Positions 14,858 to 22,930 of a stretch of DNA of 64,000 nucleotides are shown here, in pieces (position 1 is the stretch's first letter; each line of letters begins with the position of its first letter). This stretch comes from Gemmata sp051859125. Lineage in GTDB: Bacteria > Planctomycetota > Planctomycetia > Gemmatales > Gemmataceae. Location of the stretch: NCBI RefSeq assembly GCF_051859125.1, contig NZ_JBHYGG010000247.1, positions 1-64,000 on the forward strand, given 5' to 3'. The notes below the pieces were generated by a model, which was given only the letters and a program-made list of their open reading frames with translations, made no database searches and had not been told where the DNA came from. Made by a program: the position numbers and the translations under genes.

Positions 14858-15552
14858 CAGAACGCCTCCAGGGCGGCCGCGAGCTTGGTGAACAACTCGG
14901 CGGCGGCCCGCCGCTGGTCGTCGGTGAGGGGGCCGTCGCCCGGGAAGATCGCGGCCAGATCCTTGGCGACCACGTCCCGCACGCCGGCGAGGTTCCGCAC
15001 CCCATCGGGGGCGTCCAGGTCGACCATCTTGGTCGCGGACTCTTTGGCGAACGCGATGAACGCCTTGGCGGTCCCGAGGTCCGGGTTCCGCGCGGCCTTG
15101 GCGACCACGCCGTACACCGCGGCCAGGTCCTTGGCGTGGGCCTGCCGCTTGGCCAGGTCCCGCTCGGGGTCGGCGTCGTAGGCGGCCCTCAGGCGGGCAA
15201 CGAGGGGGTCGGCCGGCTTCTTGTCGGGGGCGGGCCCGTCGCCGACGACGACCACGACCCGCGCCGCGCTCCCGTCGGGGGCCGTGACGACGAGCTTGTA
15301 CCGGCCGTCGGTGGGGGTCGCGAAGTCGGCGATCTTGCCGCCGTCGGCCGGGAACAGGTCGGCCGCGGCGTCGTCGATGAGCAGCCACTTGGACGCGGGC
15401 TCGGCCGACAGTCGCAGGATGCGGCCCCGCTCGGCCCGGACCTCGGCCCACTTCGCCGGGTCGCCGCGCGGCACCTCGACCACCGCGGGCGGGGCCGCGG
15501 CAACGGCGTGGGCGACGAGGCCGCACAGGAGCAGGGCGGACGCGAGACGCAT
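14857..15552 (-). CDS. Secreted phage protein
   Basis: 231 residues with a signal peptide (MRLASALLLCGLVAHAVAA), a beta-rich first domain (about 25-105, GRYKLVVTAPDG... RVVVVVGDG) and a helical second domain (AAYDADPERDLAKRQAHAKD). A late-motif copy lies 49 bp upstream. With its neighbours it forms a run of exported proteins. Function unknown. Confidence 0.6.
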   Translation of the reverse strand: MRLASALLLCGLVAHAVAAAPPAVVEVPRGDPAKWAEVRAERGRILRLSAEPASKWLLIDDAAADLFPADGGKIADFATPTDGRYKLVVTAPDGSAARVVVVVGDGPAPDKKPADPLVARLRAAYDADPERDLAKRQAHAKDLAAVYGVVAKAARNPDLGTAKAFIAFAKESATKMVDLDAPDGVRNLAGVRDVVAKDLAAIFPGDGPLTDDQRRAAAELFTKLAAALEAF

Positions 15553-15600
15553 GGTGCGGCCCTCGGGTGAGCGGGCGGAACCATGCGAGTTTGGGAGACG

Positions 15601-15610
15601 GGGTTGTCTG
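15601..15610 (-). promoter_or_regulatory. Late-unit motif CAGACAACCC
   Basis: One-base variant of CAGGCAACCC, 49 bp upstream of the 15552 start and in the same sense. Confidence 0.5.
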
Positions 15611-15631
15611 TCCGCGGCGGGCCCGGGGATG

Positions 15632-16078
15632 TCACACGGCCCCGGACCCGAGCAGCGCCGCGACCTGCGCGAAGGCGTCGGCGATGCTGTCGCCGGTCGC
15701 CAGCGGCTGGACCGCGGACGCGTCGCCGGCCTGCGCCGCGGCGACCAGCTCGTTGACCTTCGCCCGGCACTCCTGGAGCGAGACCATCAGCGCGACGCAC
15801 GCCGCCCGGGTGGCCCGGGTCTGCGCGTCCTGGCCGGTGAGGACGATGGCGACGGCGGCCTCGGTGGTGCGGGCCTTCTCCCAGTCCTGCTCGCCCTGGT
15901 CGGACCAGTCGAACGCCGTCGCGAGGTACTCCAGGGCTGCGGCCTGGCTGTCCAGGGGCGTGCCGTCCGGGAACGTGAGCCCGTTGGCCCCGGACCCGTC
16001 CGCCTTCATGCTGATGTGGTGGACCGTGTAGCCCTGGGCGCGGAGCGCGTCCGCCACCCGTTCGATGGTTGCCGCCAT
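15632..16078 (-). CDS. Hypothetical phage protein next to the tail fibre
   Basis: A 148-residue soluble helical protein (TIERVADALRAQGYTVHHIS at the start; then EQDWEKARTTEAAVAIVLTG). It follows the fibre gene by 7 bp. The position is typical of fibre assembly or attachment factors but no family is recognised. Confidence 0.55.
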   Translation of the reverse strand: MAATIERVADALRAQGYTVHHISMKADGSGANGLTFPDGTPLDSQAAALEYLATAFDWSDQGEQDWEKARTTEAAVAIVLTGQDAQTRATRAACVALMVSLQECRAKVNELVAAAQAGDASAVQPLATGDSIADAFAQVAALLGSGAV

Positions 16079-16085
16079 GTGGACC

Positions 16086-19000
16086 TCACGCTGGGATTAA
16101 AAACACTCGACCCGCTTGCCCGTTGCCGCCGCTCCCCGCCGTCCCCGTGCCAGCCGTTGCTCCGGTGCCGCCGACGCCGCCGTTTGCCGTGGGTAGAGTG
16201 CCGGTGTACGATCCGTAGAGGCACACTACCCCGCCACCATTCCCACCGCCGCCGCCACCCGCACCAGCGTTAGCCGACGCCCCGCTCACAAAGCCGTTCC
16301 CGCCGTTTCCACCGTCGGCCGAGATGGTCCCGTTGTTGATGATGGCCCGGAACGAGAGGAAAACGAACCCGCCGCCCGCACCACTAGCCCCCGACGACAC
16401 GGCCGTGACTGTCCCCGTGAAAGAGACCCCGCCTGAACCACCGCCCGAACCGGCACAACACCAAGCGAGAGAAGTTCCCGCGAACGTCTTGATCCCGGTT
16501 ACTGCAACGGGTGCGAATCGTGGGTATCCCGTGGATGCAATAGGGGCGGTTCCTGATGTACCACCGGCACCGCCCGTGCCCGAACCCGTCGCGGTAACCG
16601 CCGTTCCGCCCGCACCACTGGCACTGGCTGCGGCAATGTTTGCCGTGGATGATACGGTGTCTGCGGCTTGACCAGCCGCTGAGGTAGCCCCTGCATTCCT
16701 TAAAACTCCGTCTCTGCCGTCGCGGGATTCCAGACTGGAACCCCAGTAGTTTGTTCTACTCCCTTGTACCCTTAACCCCTTGGCAGCGGTGACCCCTACT
16801 CCCCCGCTCTGGCCGCTCCCCCCGTTGTTGCTGATTGCACCGTTGTTCGTGAGGGTGCCGGTCCCGAAGATGCGATACCCGTCCGGTCTGATCGTGACCC
16901 CGGAGGCGACCGTCATGTCCGTGACGAAGAGGTCGTTCGTCAGGGTGTAGACGTTGGCGGACGGCACCAGCCCCAGCACGGTGGACGAGCCGTTGAACGT
17001 GACCGCTCCGTCACTGCCGTCGCCGAACGCCCCGCCGCCGCCCCCGCCGCCACCTAACACCCAGCTCGTGTTGCTCCCGTCGGTCTGGAGCACCTTGCCG
17101 CTGTTGCCCGTCTGCGTCGGCAGCAGCGAGTTCAATGTCTGGTCGCCGGTGTTCGTCCCCGAGCTGGTGCCCGAGTGCGTGCCGCTGAACGTGCCGCTCT
17201 GCGTCGCGAGCGTGCCCAGGCCGAGCGTGGTGCGCTGGGCGGTGGCGTCGGCGTCGTCGAGCAGCGCCCGCCCGGCCGCGGTGCAGGCGATCTCCTCCAC
17301 GTCCCCGGCCCCGGACGACGCCCGCCCGAGCAACTTGTCCGTGGCCGACACGTTCTGCAGCTTCGCGTAGGTCACCGCGTCGTTGGCGATCGTGGTCGCG
17401 ACCGCCCCGGCCGCGGTGGTCACGTCGCCGGTGAGGGCCGGCATCCGGGCCGCCGGCAGCGCGCCCGTGGACAGGTCGGCCGCGCTGCCGGACGTCGCGA
17501 CCGCCGCCAGGCCGGTGACGTCGGCGGCCGGGACCGTGGTGGACGCCGAGACGTTCGCGCCGTTGCCCTTCAGGTAACCGGTGAGGTCCGTGGTCGTCGC
17601 GCTCGTGACCGTGTTCGGCCCGGCCGCCCCGGTGGCACCCGTCGCGCCGGTGGCCCCCGCGGCGCCTGCGGCCCCGGGCGCCCCCGTGTCGCCGCGGGGG
17701 ATCGTGAAGTTGAACACGGCGGCCGAGCTGGTGCCGGCGTTGGTGACGCTGGCCGAGCTGCCCGCGGTCCCGGTGGCCACCGTGCCGACCGCAATCGTGG
17801 CGGCCGCTCCGTCAGCCCCGTCAGCCCCGTCAGCCCCGTCGGCCCCGTCCGCACCCGCGGGGCCGGTCGGTCCGGTGGCCCCCGTGGCCCCGGTGGCTCC
17901 CGTCGCTCCTGTTGCCCCCGTGGGGCCGGTCGGCCCGGGGTCGCCCTGCGGCCCCTGCGGGCCGGTCGCGCCGGTGGCGCCCGTGGCCCCCGTCGCGCCC
18001 GTGGGTCCGGTCGGGCCGACGAGCGACGCGAGCCAGGCCGCCTCGTCCCCGACGAACCCCTCCGTGACCGCGACCTCGTACGCGCTGGCCCCGTCGTCCC
18101 CGTCCGCGCCGTCGGCCCCATCGGCCCCCGGGTCGCCCTGCGGGCCGGCCGGGATCTCGAAGTCGAACACGGCCGCCGAGCTGGTGCCCGAGTTGGTCAC
18201 CGTCGCGGGGTCGCCATGGGGCACGTCGGTGACCGTGCCGACGGCGATGGTCGCCGCGGCCCCGTCGGCACCGTCCGCCCCATCCGCTCCGGCCGGGCCG
18301 GTGGCCCCCGTCACCCCCGTCGCGCCGGTGGCACCCGTTTCGCCCTGCGGGATCTCGAAGTCGAAGACGGCCGCGGCCGACGTGCCGACGTTCACCACGG
18401 TGGCCGGGTCGCCGGGGTCCACGGTGGTCACGGCACCCACGGCGATCGTGGCGGCGGCGCCGTCCGCCCCATCAGTCCCATCGGCACCGTCCGCACCCGC
18501 CGGGCCAGTGGCACCCGTGGCCCCGGCCGGGCCGGCTGGACCCGCCGGCCCGGTGGGGCCGGGCGTCCCGGTGCCCAGTGCCGTGATGAGGCCGCCTTCG
18601 ACCGTGTCGCCGCCGCCCGAGGTGCCCGACGCTCCGTCCACGTATGTCACCGGGGTGCGGGCATCGATCCCGCTGAACCGGGAGATCGCGAACCCCGCCG
18701 CCGCGTAGCGGTAGGTCTGCCCGAACGCGATGCCGAAGGGGTAGCCGCAGAACGTGTCATAGATCTTCGCGCCGCTGGTGAAGTCGGCGACGAGCATGTG
18801 GCTCGCGGAAACCGATCGGGAGAACCCCGCGCCAGTCGTGTTGTTGTTGGTGTACACCTTGTCGTAGATCGACATCCACACGTTGCCCGAGCCCGTGTTC
18901 CCGAGCGGGTTCACGCCGGCCGTGTACACGCCGTATGCCGACAGGCCGCTGTTCCCGGCCGCCCCACTGTACACCGTGAGCCCGTCCGCGACGTACTCCC

Positions 19001-19925
19001 GGAAGTCGCCGCTGCTGAGGGCTCGTGCGCAGCAGAAGACCGACCCGCCGACGTACGCGGTGTAGCCCGCGTGAGCCGGCTGGAAGCCGCCGGACGGTCC
19101 CTCGGTGTATGCGTCCTGGAACAGGTAGATCGCGCCTTGGCCGCCGCCGGTGAACTCCTGGACTTCGATCAGGTTGGGGGTCGTGCTTGAGAAGGTCTGC
19201 CCGTTCACCCGGAAGAACGAGGTCCGTCCGAACCCGGCACTGATGCCGGTCGCGTTGCCCGACGAGTTCACCTGGAGCGACCGTTCGAGCGTCTTACGAC
19301 CGCTGATGGTCTGGTCGTCCTTGCTCACCAACCCCGGGAGCCCGCTCGCCGCGTACCCGTAGGGCTCGAACTCATAGAGCCCGGCCTGCTTGCTCGGCCA
19401 CATCCACACCCGCAGCGTGGCGGCCGGGTTCGCGAAGTTGGTGCCGTCCACGGTGCTCGGCACCGCGTTGAACGTTGCCGACTCCGACCCGTCGTCCGCC
19501 CACGTCCCGCCGCTGGTGAGCGCGACCGCCACCCACTTCCACTTGCCCGAGCTGCTCGTGGTGAGCCGCGCGAAGAACCCCGCGGCACCGGACCCGCCCG
19601 AGCTGACCGGCACCAGCTCGAAGGTGAGGCCCGCATTCCCGTCGGCACTGCGGCACCACGCGAAGTCGCCGACCGCGAGCGTGACCTCGGTGCCGGCGGC
19701 CGCGGGGAGGGCCACGCCGGGGTTGTCGGCCCCGCCGATGCGCCCGCCGACCTTGGCCTCCCACGCACCGGTGCCTGCGGGCTCGCCGTCGGTGGCGCTG
19801 GTGGCCCACCACTCCTCGAACTCGTAGGTCTTGGGCGTGCCGGCGATGACCGCGGTGACCCGGACGAGGAACCGGCCCTCGGGCGGGGCGGTCGTGAACT
19901 GGGGTGCGGCGGGAAGGGGTGGCAT
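16086..19925 (-). CDS. Giant tail fibre with collagen-like Gly-X-Y repeats
   Basis: 1279 residues. Residues 1-450 are a beta-rich particle-proximal part. About 456-770 hold several collagen-like blocks (GPTGPAGPAGPAGATGATG and GADGADGTDGADGA types) separated by three repeats of a module ending in TSSAAVFDFEIPxG. The C-terminal 400 residues are glycine/serine-rich, beta-helical in style (GGTGATAGTGTAGSGGNGQA) and probably bind the receptor. Collagen-like blocks make trimeric rods in phage fibres. The DNA of the C-terminal third is less GC-rich than its neighbours. A double copy of the late motif precedes the start. Confidence 0.85.
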   Translation of the reverse strand: MPPLPAAPQFTTAPPEGRFLVRVTAVIAGTPKTYEFEEWWATSATDGEPAGTGAWEAKVGGRIGGADNPGVALPAAAGTEVTLAVGDFAWCRSADGNAGLTFELVPVSSGGSGAAGFFARLTTSSSGKWKWVAVALTSGGTWADDGSESATFNAVPSTVDGTNFANPAATLRVWMWPSKQAGLYEFEPYGYAASGLPGLVSKDDQTISGRKTLERSLQVNSSGNATGISAGFGRTSFFRVNGQTFSSTTPNLIEVQEFTGGGQGAIYLFQDAYTEGPSGGFQPAHAGYTAYVGGSVFCCARALSSGDFREYVADGLTVYSGAAGNSGLSAYGVYTAGVNPLGNTGSGNVWMSIYDKVYTNNNTTGAGFSRSVSASHMLVADFTSGAKIYDTFCGYPFGIAFGQTYRYAAAGFAISRFSGIDARTPVTYVDGASGTSGGGDTVEGGLITALGTGTPGPTGPAGPAGPAGATGATGPAGADGADGTDGADGAAATIAVGAVTTVDPGDPATVVNVGTSAAAVFDFEIPQGETGATGATGVTGATGPAGADGADGADGAAATIAVGTVTDVPHGDPATVTNSGTSSAAVFDFEIPAGPQGDPGADGADGADGDDGASAYEVAVTEGFVGDEAAWLASLVGPTGPTGATGATGATGATGPQGPQGDPGPTGPTGATGATGATGATGATGPTGPAGADGADGADGADGADGAAATIAVGTVATGTAGSSASVTNAGTSSAAVFNFTIPRGDTGAPGAAGAAGATGATGATGAAGPNTVTSATTTDLTGYLKGNGANVSASTTVPAADVTGLAAVATSGSAADLSTGALPAARMPALTGDVTTAAGAVATTIANDAVTYAKLQNVSATDKLLGRASSGAGDVEEIACTAAGRALLDDADATAQRTTLGLGTLATQSGTFSGTHSGTSSGTNTGDQTLNSLLPTQTGNSGKVLQTDGSNTSWVLGGGGGGGGAFGDGSDGAVTFNGSSTVLGLVPSANVYTLTNDLFVTDMTVASGVTIRPDGYRIFGTGTLTNNGAISNNGGSGQSGGVGVTAAKGLRVQGSRTNYWGSSLESRDGRDGVLRNAGATSAAGQAADTVSSTANIAAASASGAGGTAVTATGSGTGGAGGTSGTAPIASTGYPRFAPVAVTGIKTFAGTSLAWCCAGSGGGSGGVSFTGTVTAVSSGASGAGGGFVFLSFRAIINNGTISADGGNGGNGFVSGASANAGAGGGGGGNGGGVVCLYGSYTGTLPTANGGVGGTGATAGTGTAGSGGNGQAGRVFLIPA

Positions 19926-19944
19926 CCCGTGACGGTGGCCGCCG

Positions 19945-19969
19945 GGGTTGCCTGCCCGCCGGTTGCCTG
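19945..19969 (-). promoter_or_regulatory. Late-unit motif, two copies upstream of the fibre gene
   Basis: CAGGCAACCC (19954-19945) and CAGGCAACC (19969-19961) in the sense of the fibre gene; the nearer copy ends exactly 20 bp before the start at 19925. The spacing is the same as at 27534 and 33587. Confidence 0.6.
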
Positions 19970-20066
19970 TGGAGCCCGCTTGCCGATACAGCGCGTGCGC
20001 ATTCTAATGTCGGTGCGACGCGGGCCGGCCGGTTCGTGATCGTCACCGCCCAAGGTTGTCCCGCCC

Positions 20067-20918
20067 ATGCCACCCGGCCCGCCGCAGTGGAACCCCACGA
20101 GAGTTAAAGGCCACAAGCGGAGCCTCGGCACGTACTCGCTCCCCCTGGTCGTTGACACCGACGCCGGCGAGGGCTACCTCAAGGTCCTGTCCGACAAGAC
20201 CTCGCCCCACGACCTCGCCAGCGAGTACATCGGCACCCAGTTGGCGCACCTCCTCGGCCTGCCGACGCTCGATTACGCGGTCATCGACCTGCCGGCGGCG
20301 GCCCCGATCGAGCTCGCGGGCGGGGCCTGTCACCAGGCCGGCCCGGCGTTCATCACCCGAGCGATGGACGGCATGCCGTGGCCGGGCACCGCGGCCGACC
20401 TCAAGGCGCTCGTCAACCCCGGCGACCTCGGCCGGCTCGTGGCGTTCGACACCTGGACGCTGAACTGCGACCGCTTTCGCCCCGCCCTGGAAGGGCGGGG
20501 CCGCAGGCGGAACACGAGCAACGTGTTCCTGTCGCGCGAGGGCGTGAGCGGCGACCAGTTCCGCCTCGTCGCGATGGATCACGGGTGCTGCTTCAAGTGC
20601 CAGGGCGACCTGACGCCCCACACGATCCGCTCGGCGACCGGGGACCGCACGCTGTACGGGCTGTTCGAAGAGTTCCACGGCAGGGCACAGCGAAGGGACG
20701 CCCTGCTGCTCGCGGATGCCGTACAATTGATAACGAGGCCCCAGATCCACGCTATCGTGGCCGGGACGCCTCGGCCCTGGCTCGATTGCGACGCCGCGAG
20801 GACCGCCCTCGAGGACCTGCTCGTCGATCGGGCACGAATTCTGAGGAGCATCATCGACTCGAACCTTCCGCCGGCCGATCTGTTTGACATCCGGCCGCCC
20901 GGGGGACCAGGCACATGA
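20067..20918 (+). CDS. HipA-like protein kinase, first gene of a two-gene cargo unit
   Basis: 283 residues with features of the HipA/PI3K-like kinase fold: a lysine strand (GYLKVLSD, K39), the region RLVAFDTWTLNCDR with catalytic D135, then N149 (NTSNVFL) and the metal-binding D171 (VAMDHGCCF). Between D135 and N149 are 13 residues rather than the usual four; the extra part (RPALEGRGR) is encoded by a perfect palindrome. No HipB-like HTH is present; the partner is the coupled DUF3037 gene. It runs against the late operon and is probably lysogenic cargo, either a toxin or an anti-phage kinase. Confidence 0.78.
   Translation: MPPGPPQWNPTRVKGHKRSLGTYSLPLVVDTDAGEGYLKVLSDKTSPHDLASEYIGTQLAHLLGLPTLDYAVIDLPAAAPIELAGGACHQAGPAFITRAMDGMPWPGTAADLKALVNPGDLGRLVAFDTWTLNCDRFRPALEGRGRRRNTSNVFLSREGVSGDQFRLVAMDHGCCFKCQGDLTPHTIRSATGDRTLYGLFEEFHGRAQRRDALLLADAVQLITRPQIHAIVAGTPRPWLDCDAARTALEDLLVDRARILRSIIDSNLPPADLFDIRPPGGPGT
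20479..20501. repeat. Perfect palindrome inside the kinase catalytic loop
   Basis: GCCCCGCCCT and AGGGCGGGGC pair over 10 bp around GGA. It lies in frame and supplies the additional residues between catalytic Asp and Asn. It resembles a mobile REP-type repeat. Confidence 0.6.
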
Positions 20919-21712
20919 GCATCGGCTACTACTCCCTGATCCAGTACTGCCCCGACGTCGGTCGTCTCGAGGCCGTCAACATCGGCCTCATCCTGTACAG
21001 CGCGGACCCGGCACTGGCCCGGGTCCGCACGGTCAACGGGTACCGGCGGGCCCGTACCGTGTTCGGCAGGGCGACCGTCTCGCCGCGGCACTTCGAGCGG
21101 CTGTGCGCCGGCGTCGAGGCCCGCTTCAGGGCGGCCGCCAAGTCGTTCGCGGGCGTCGCCGACCTGAAGCAGTTCATCGCGCGGGAGGCCAACGACCTGC
21201 TCATCACCCCGCCGCGCCCCGTGGCGATCGAGTCACCGGCCCGAACGATGGACGAGCTGTTCGACAAGCTCGTGGAGAGCAAGTCGCCGCCGGTGGTGCG
21301 GTACCGCGGCGTCCGGGGGCGGCTCGAGGCGGAGTTCTCGAAGCCGGAGTTCGAGGGCCGCATCGCCCGGGAGATCCCGGTTCAGCTCCCGCTGATCGGC
21401 TCGAGCATCAAGGTCCCGTTCGGGTACCAGAACGGGAAGTTCAACCTGATTCAGACGGCCACGTTCCGGGACGAGGGGCCGGTCAGCTTGTTGAACAGCG
21501 CGGGGCGCTTCAAGCTCGAAGGGAAACTGATCCACGAGGCCAATCAGGAGCTGATCGTTGTCGGGGAGTTCCCCCGCGACGACCACGAGCTGGAGGGCAG
21601 CGTCCGCCGCCTCATCGGCGACCAGGCCACCTTGTACACGGCCGACGACCTGGAGAAGCTGTTCGACACGATCCGCAAGAACGCGAAGCCGCTCCCCGTG
21701 GACCGGGTCTAG
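20915..21712 (+). CDS. DUF3037 protein paired with the HipA-like kinase
   Basis: 265 residues. The N-terminus (MSIGYYSLIQYCPDVGRLEA, then VNIGLILY) is the DUF3037 signature. The remaining part is mixed alpha/beta, with RLEAEFSKPEFEGRIARE in the middle. Its ATG overlaps the kinase stop (ATGA), so the two are co-translated. DUF3037 genes are often found directly beside HipA-like kinase genes, which makes it a candidate substrate, antidote or sensor subunit. Its biochemical role is unknown to me. Confidence 0.8.
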   Translation: MSIGYYSLIQYCPDVGRLEAVNIGLILYSADPALARVRTVNGYRRARTVFGRATVSPRHFERLCAGVEARFRAAAKSFAGVADLKQFIAREANDLLITPPRPVAIESPARTMDELFDKLVESKSPPVVRYRGVRGRLEAEFSKPEFEGRIAREIPVQLPLIGSSIKVPFGYQNGKFNLIQTATFRDEGPVSLLNSAGRFKLEGKLIHEANQELIVVGEFPRDDHELEGSVRRLIGDQATLYTADDLEKLFDTIRKNAKPLPVDRV

Positions 21713-21869
21713 CACCACACCTCTCACGGGCCGCCTTAGGGTGGCGCGCACCCGTACACCTTTCGCCCGGCCCTCAAATCGCGCATACTCCCCACCGAAT
21801 CGTCTCTGAGGGGCCGCCGCGCGGGCCGGCGAGTCCCCGCAGTCAACCGCCCGCGTGAGGGTTCACCCC

Positions 21870-22214
21870 ATGCGGGCGTTGTCGTTGGCGGTCCTCAGTC
21901 TGGGGGCGATCATGGTTGCGGCGGAAGCGGAAGCACAAGAGAAGAAGGCGGAGAAGGAGGCCATCAGCATTCGGCGGTGGATCGCGGCTCAAAAGATGTT
22001 CCTTGACCCCAAGGAAACGAAAGGCTTTCTGGAAGAAGTGAAGGGCAAGACATACTGGCGAATCAACGGCAGCGAACCGGGGTTTGCCGGTGCCGAGGAT
22101 GGCAGCGAGATCGCCGCGAAGGGCGGCACCTGGATTGTTGAAACCGAGATCAACACCGTCGGCGGCCCTCGGAAGTTTCGCTGCAAGTTGAAAGACCCGT
22201 CGAAGAAGGACTAA
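21870..22214 (+). CDS. Small secreted protein
   Basis: 114 residues from ATG 21870 (the GTG five codons upstream gives a weaker signal). Signal peptide MRALSLAVLSLGAIMVAAEA, then a Lys/Glu-rich segment and a domain with KTYWRINGSEPGFAGAEDG and GGTWIVETEIN. The stop lies inside the left inverted repeat of the 22212-22933 element. It follows the kinase cassette on the same strand; looks like a host-type exported protein. Confidence 0.6.
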   Translation: MRALSLAVLSLGAIMVAAEAEAQEKKAEKEAISIRRWIAAQKMFLDPKETKGFLEEVKGKTYWRINGSEPGFAGAEDGSEIAAKGGTWIVETEINTVGGPRKFRCKLKDPSKKD

Positions 22215-22298
22215 ATACCTCCCGCCAAATGGAGAAGTGTCGTCCTGGCTGGCGGAGTCCCGTTGCGGTACCCGCAACGTCGGCGGATGATAGGTAGT

Positions 22299-22399
22299 GG
22301 GGCGACCGGCCTGAATTGACGGGTATGTAGTTGCCGCATCATCAATGATTTCAAGGCGGTGGCGAACATCGAAACCCGTCAACTCAGGCCGGTCGCCCC
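22299..22399. repeat. Long hairpin inside the inverted-repeat element
   Basis: Arms of 26 bp (22299-22324 and 22374-22399) pair with one mismatch around a 49-nt loop. A second hairpin, CGTTGCGG/CCGCAACG, lies at 22261-22279. No terminator T-run. Confidence 0.65.
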
Positions 22400-22442
22400 A
22401 GTAGCCTCAACCAGTCCGAGAGAGGCCGTATGAGGCTCCCGA

Positions 22443-22892
22443 ATGGCCAAAGGTCCCCCGAAGACAGTTACGCTCGCCCCTGACGAGTACGCCGCCCGGT
22501 ACGTCGGGCGGGCGGCCGACGGGCGGCAGTTTTTCCTGACCAACCCGTTCGTCCCGGCCACCGGCGGCGAACCCGGACGGGAGTTCCTGGCGCTGTACCT
22601 GTTCGACAAGGCGGGCGCGCTGGCAGGCGTGCGGATTGAGGACCTGGGGACGCGGGCCGCGTTGGACGAGGACGCCGCCCGCGCCCGCCGGGCAGCGATG
22701 CTGGAGTCGCTCGGGCCGGTGAAGTTCGGCAAGGTCAAGGTGGCCCCGTTCCGGGTAGAGGCGTTCGGGGTGGAGTTCGGGTTCATCCCGCAGCCGCCGG
22801 ACGAGCCGGGCGAGGACTGGTCGGTGGTCGTTCAGCCGGGCAATTACATGTGCTTCTGGTCGCCGTGGACCAGTGGCGAGTACGACACCTGA
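22443..22892 (+). CDS. Conserved hypothetical protein carried by the inverted-repeat element
   Basis: 149 residues: MAKGPPKTVTLAPDEYAARY, a beta-rich domain with GRQFFLTNPFVPATGG and FLALYLFDKAGALAGVRIED, and an aromatic end (GNYMCFWSPWTSGEYDT). A soluble protein with no recognisable catalytic motif. Being the only gene of the element, it may be what the element maintains or a passenger. Function unknown. Confidence 0.6.
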   Translation: MAKGPPKTVTLAPDEYAARYVGRAADGRQFFLTNPFVPATGGEPGREFLALYLFDKAGALAGVRIEDLGTRAALDEDAARARRAAMLESLGPVKFGKVKVAPFRVEAFGVEFGFIPQPPDEPGEDWSVVVQPGNYMCFWSPWTSGEYDT

Positions 22893-22930
22893 AGGAATCG
22901 TCCATCACTTCCGCATTTGGCGGGAGGTAT

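Noticed and set aside
13747..15570. Plus-strand frame of 607 codons opposite the protease and secreted-protein genes
   Set aside because: Antisense shadow; composition only of Arg, Gly, Val, Leu and Pro, crossing three clear minus-strand genes.
17175..19190. Plus-strand frame with Gly/Arg repeats opposite the fibre
   Set aside because: The repeats are the complement of the collagen-like codons; the fibre frame is the meaningful one.
20479..20501. Terminator inside the kinase gene
   Set aside because: Stem is perfect but lies in frame in a coding region without a T-run on either strand; an inserted palindrome is more likely.
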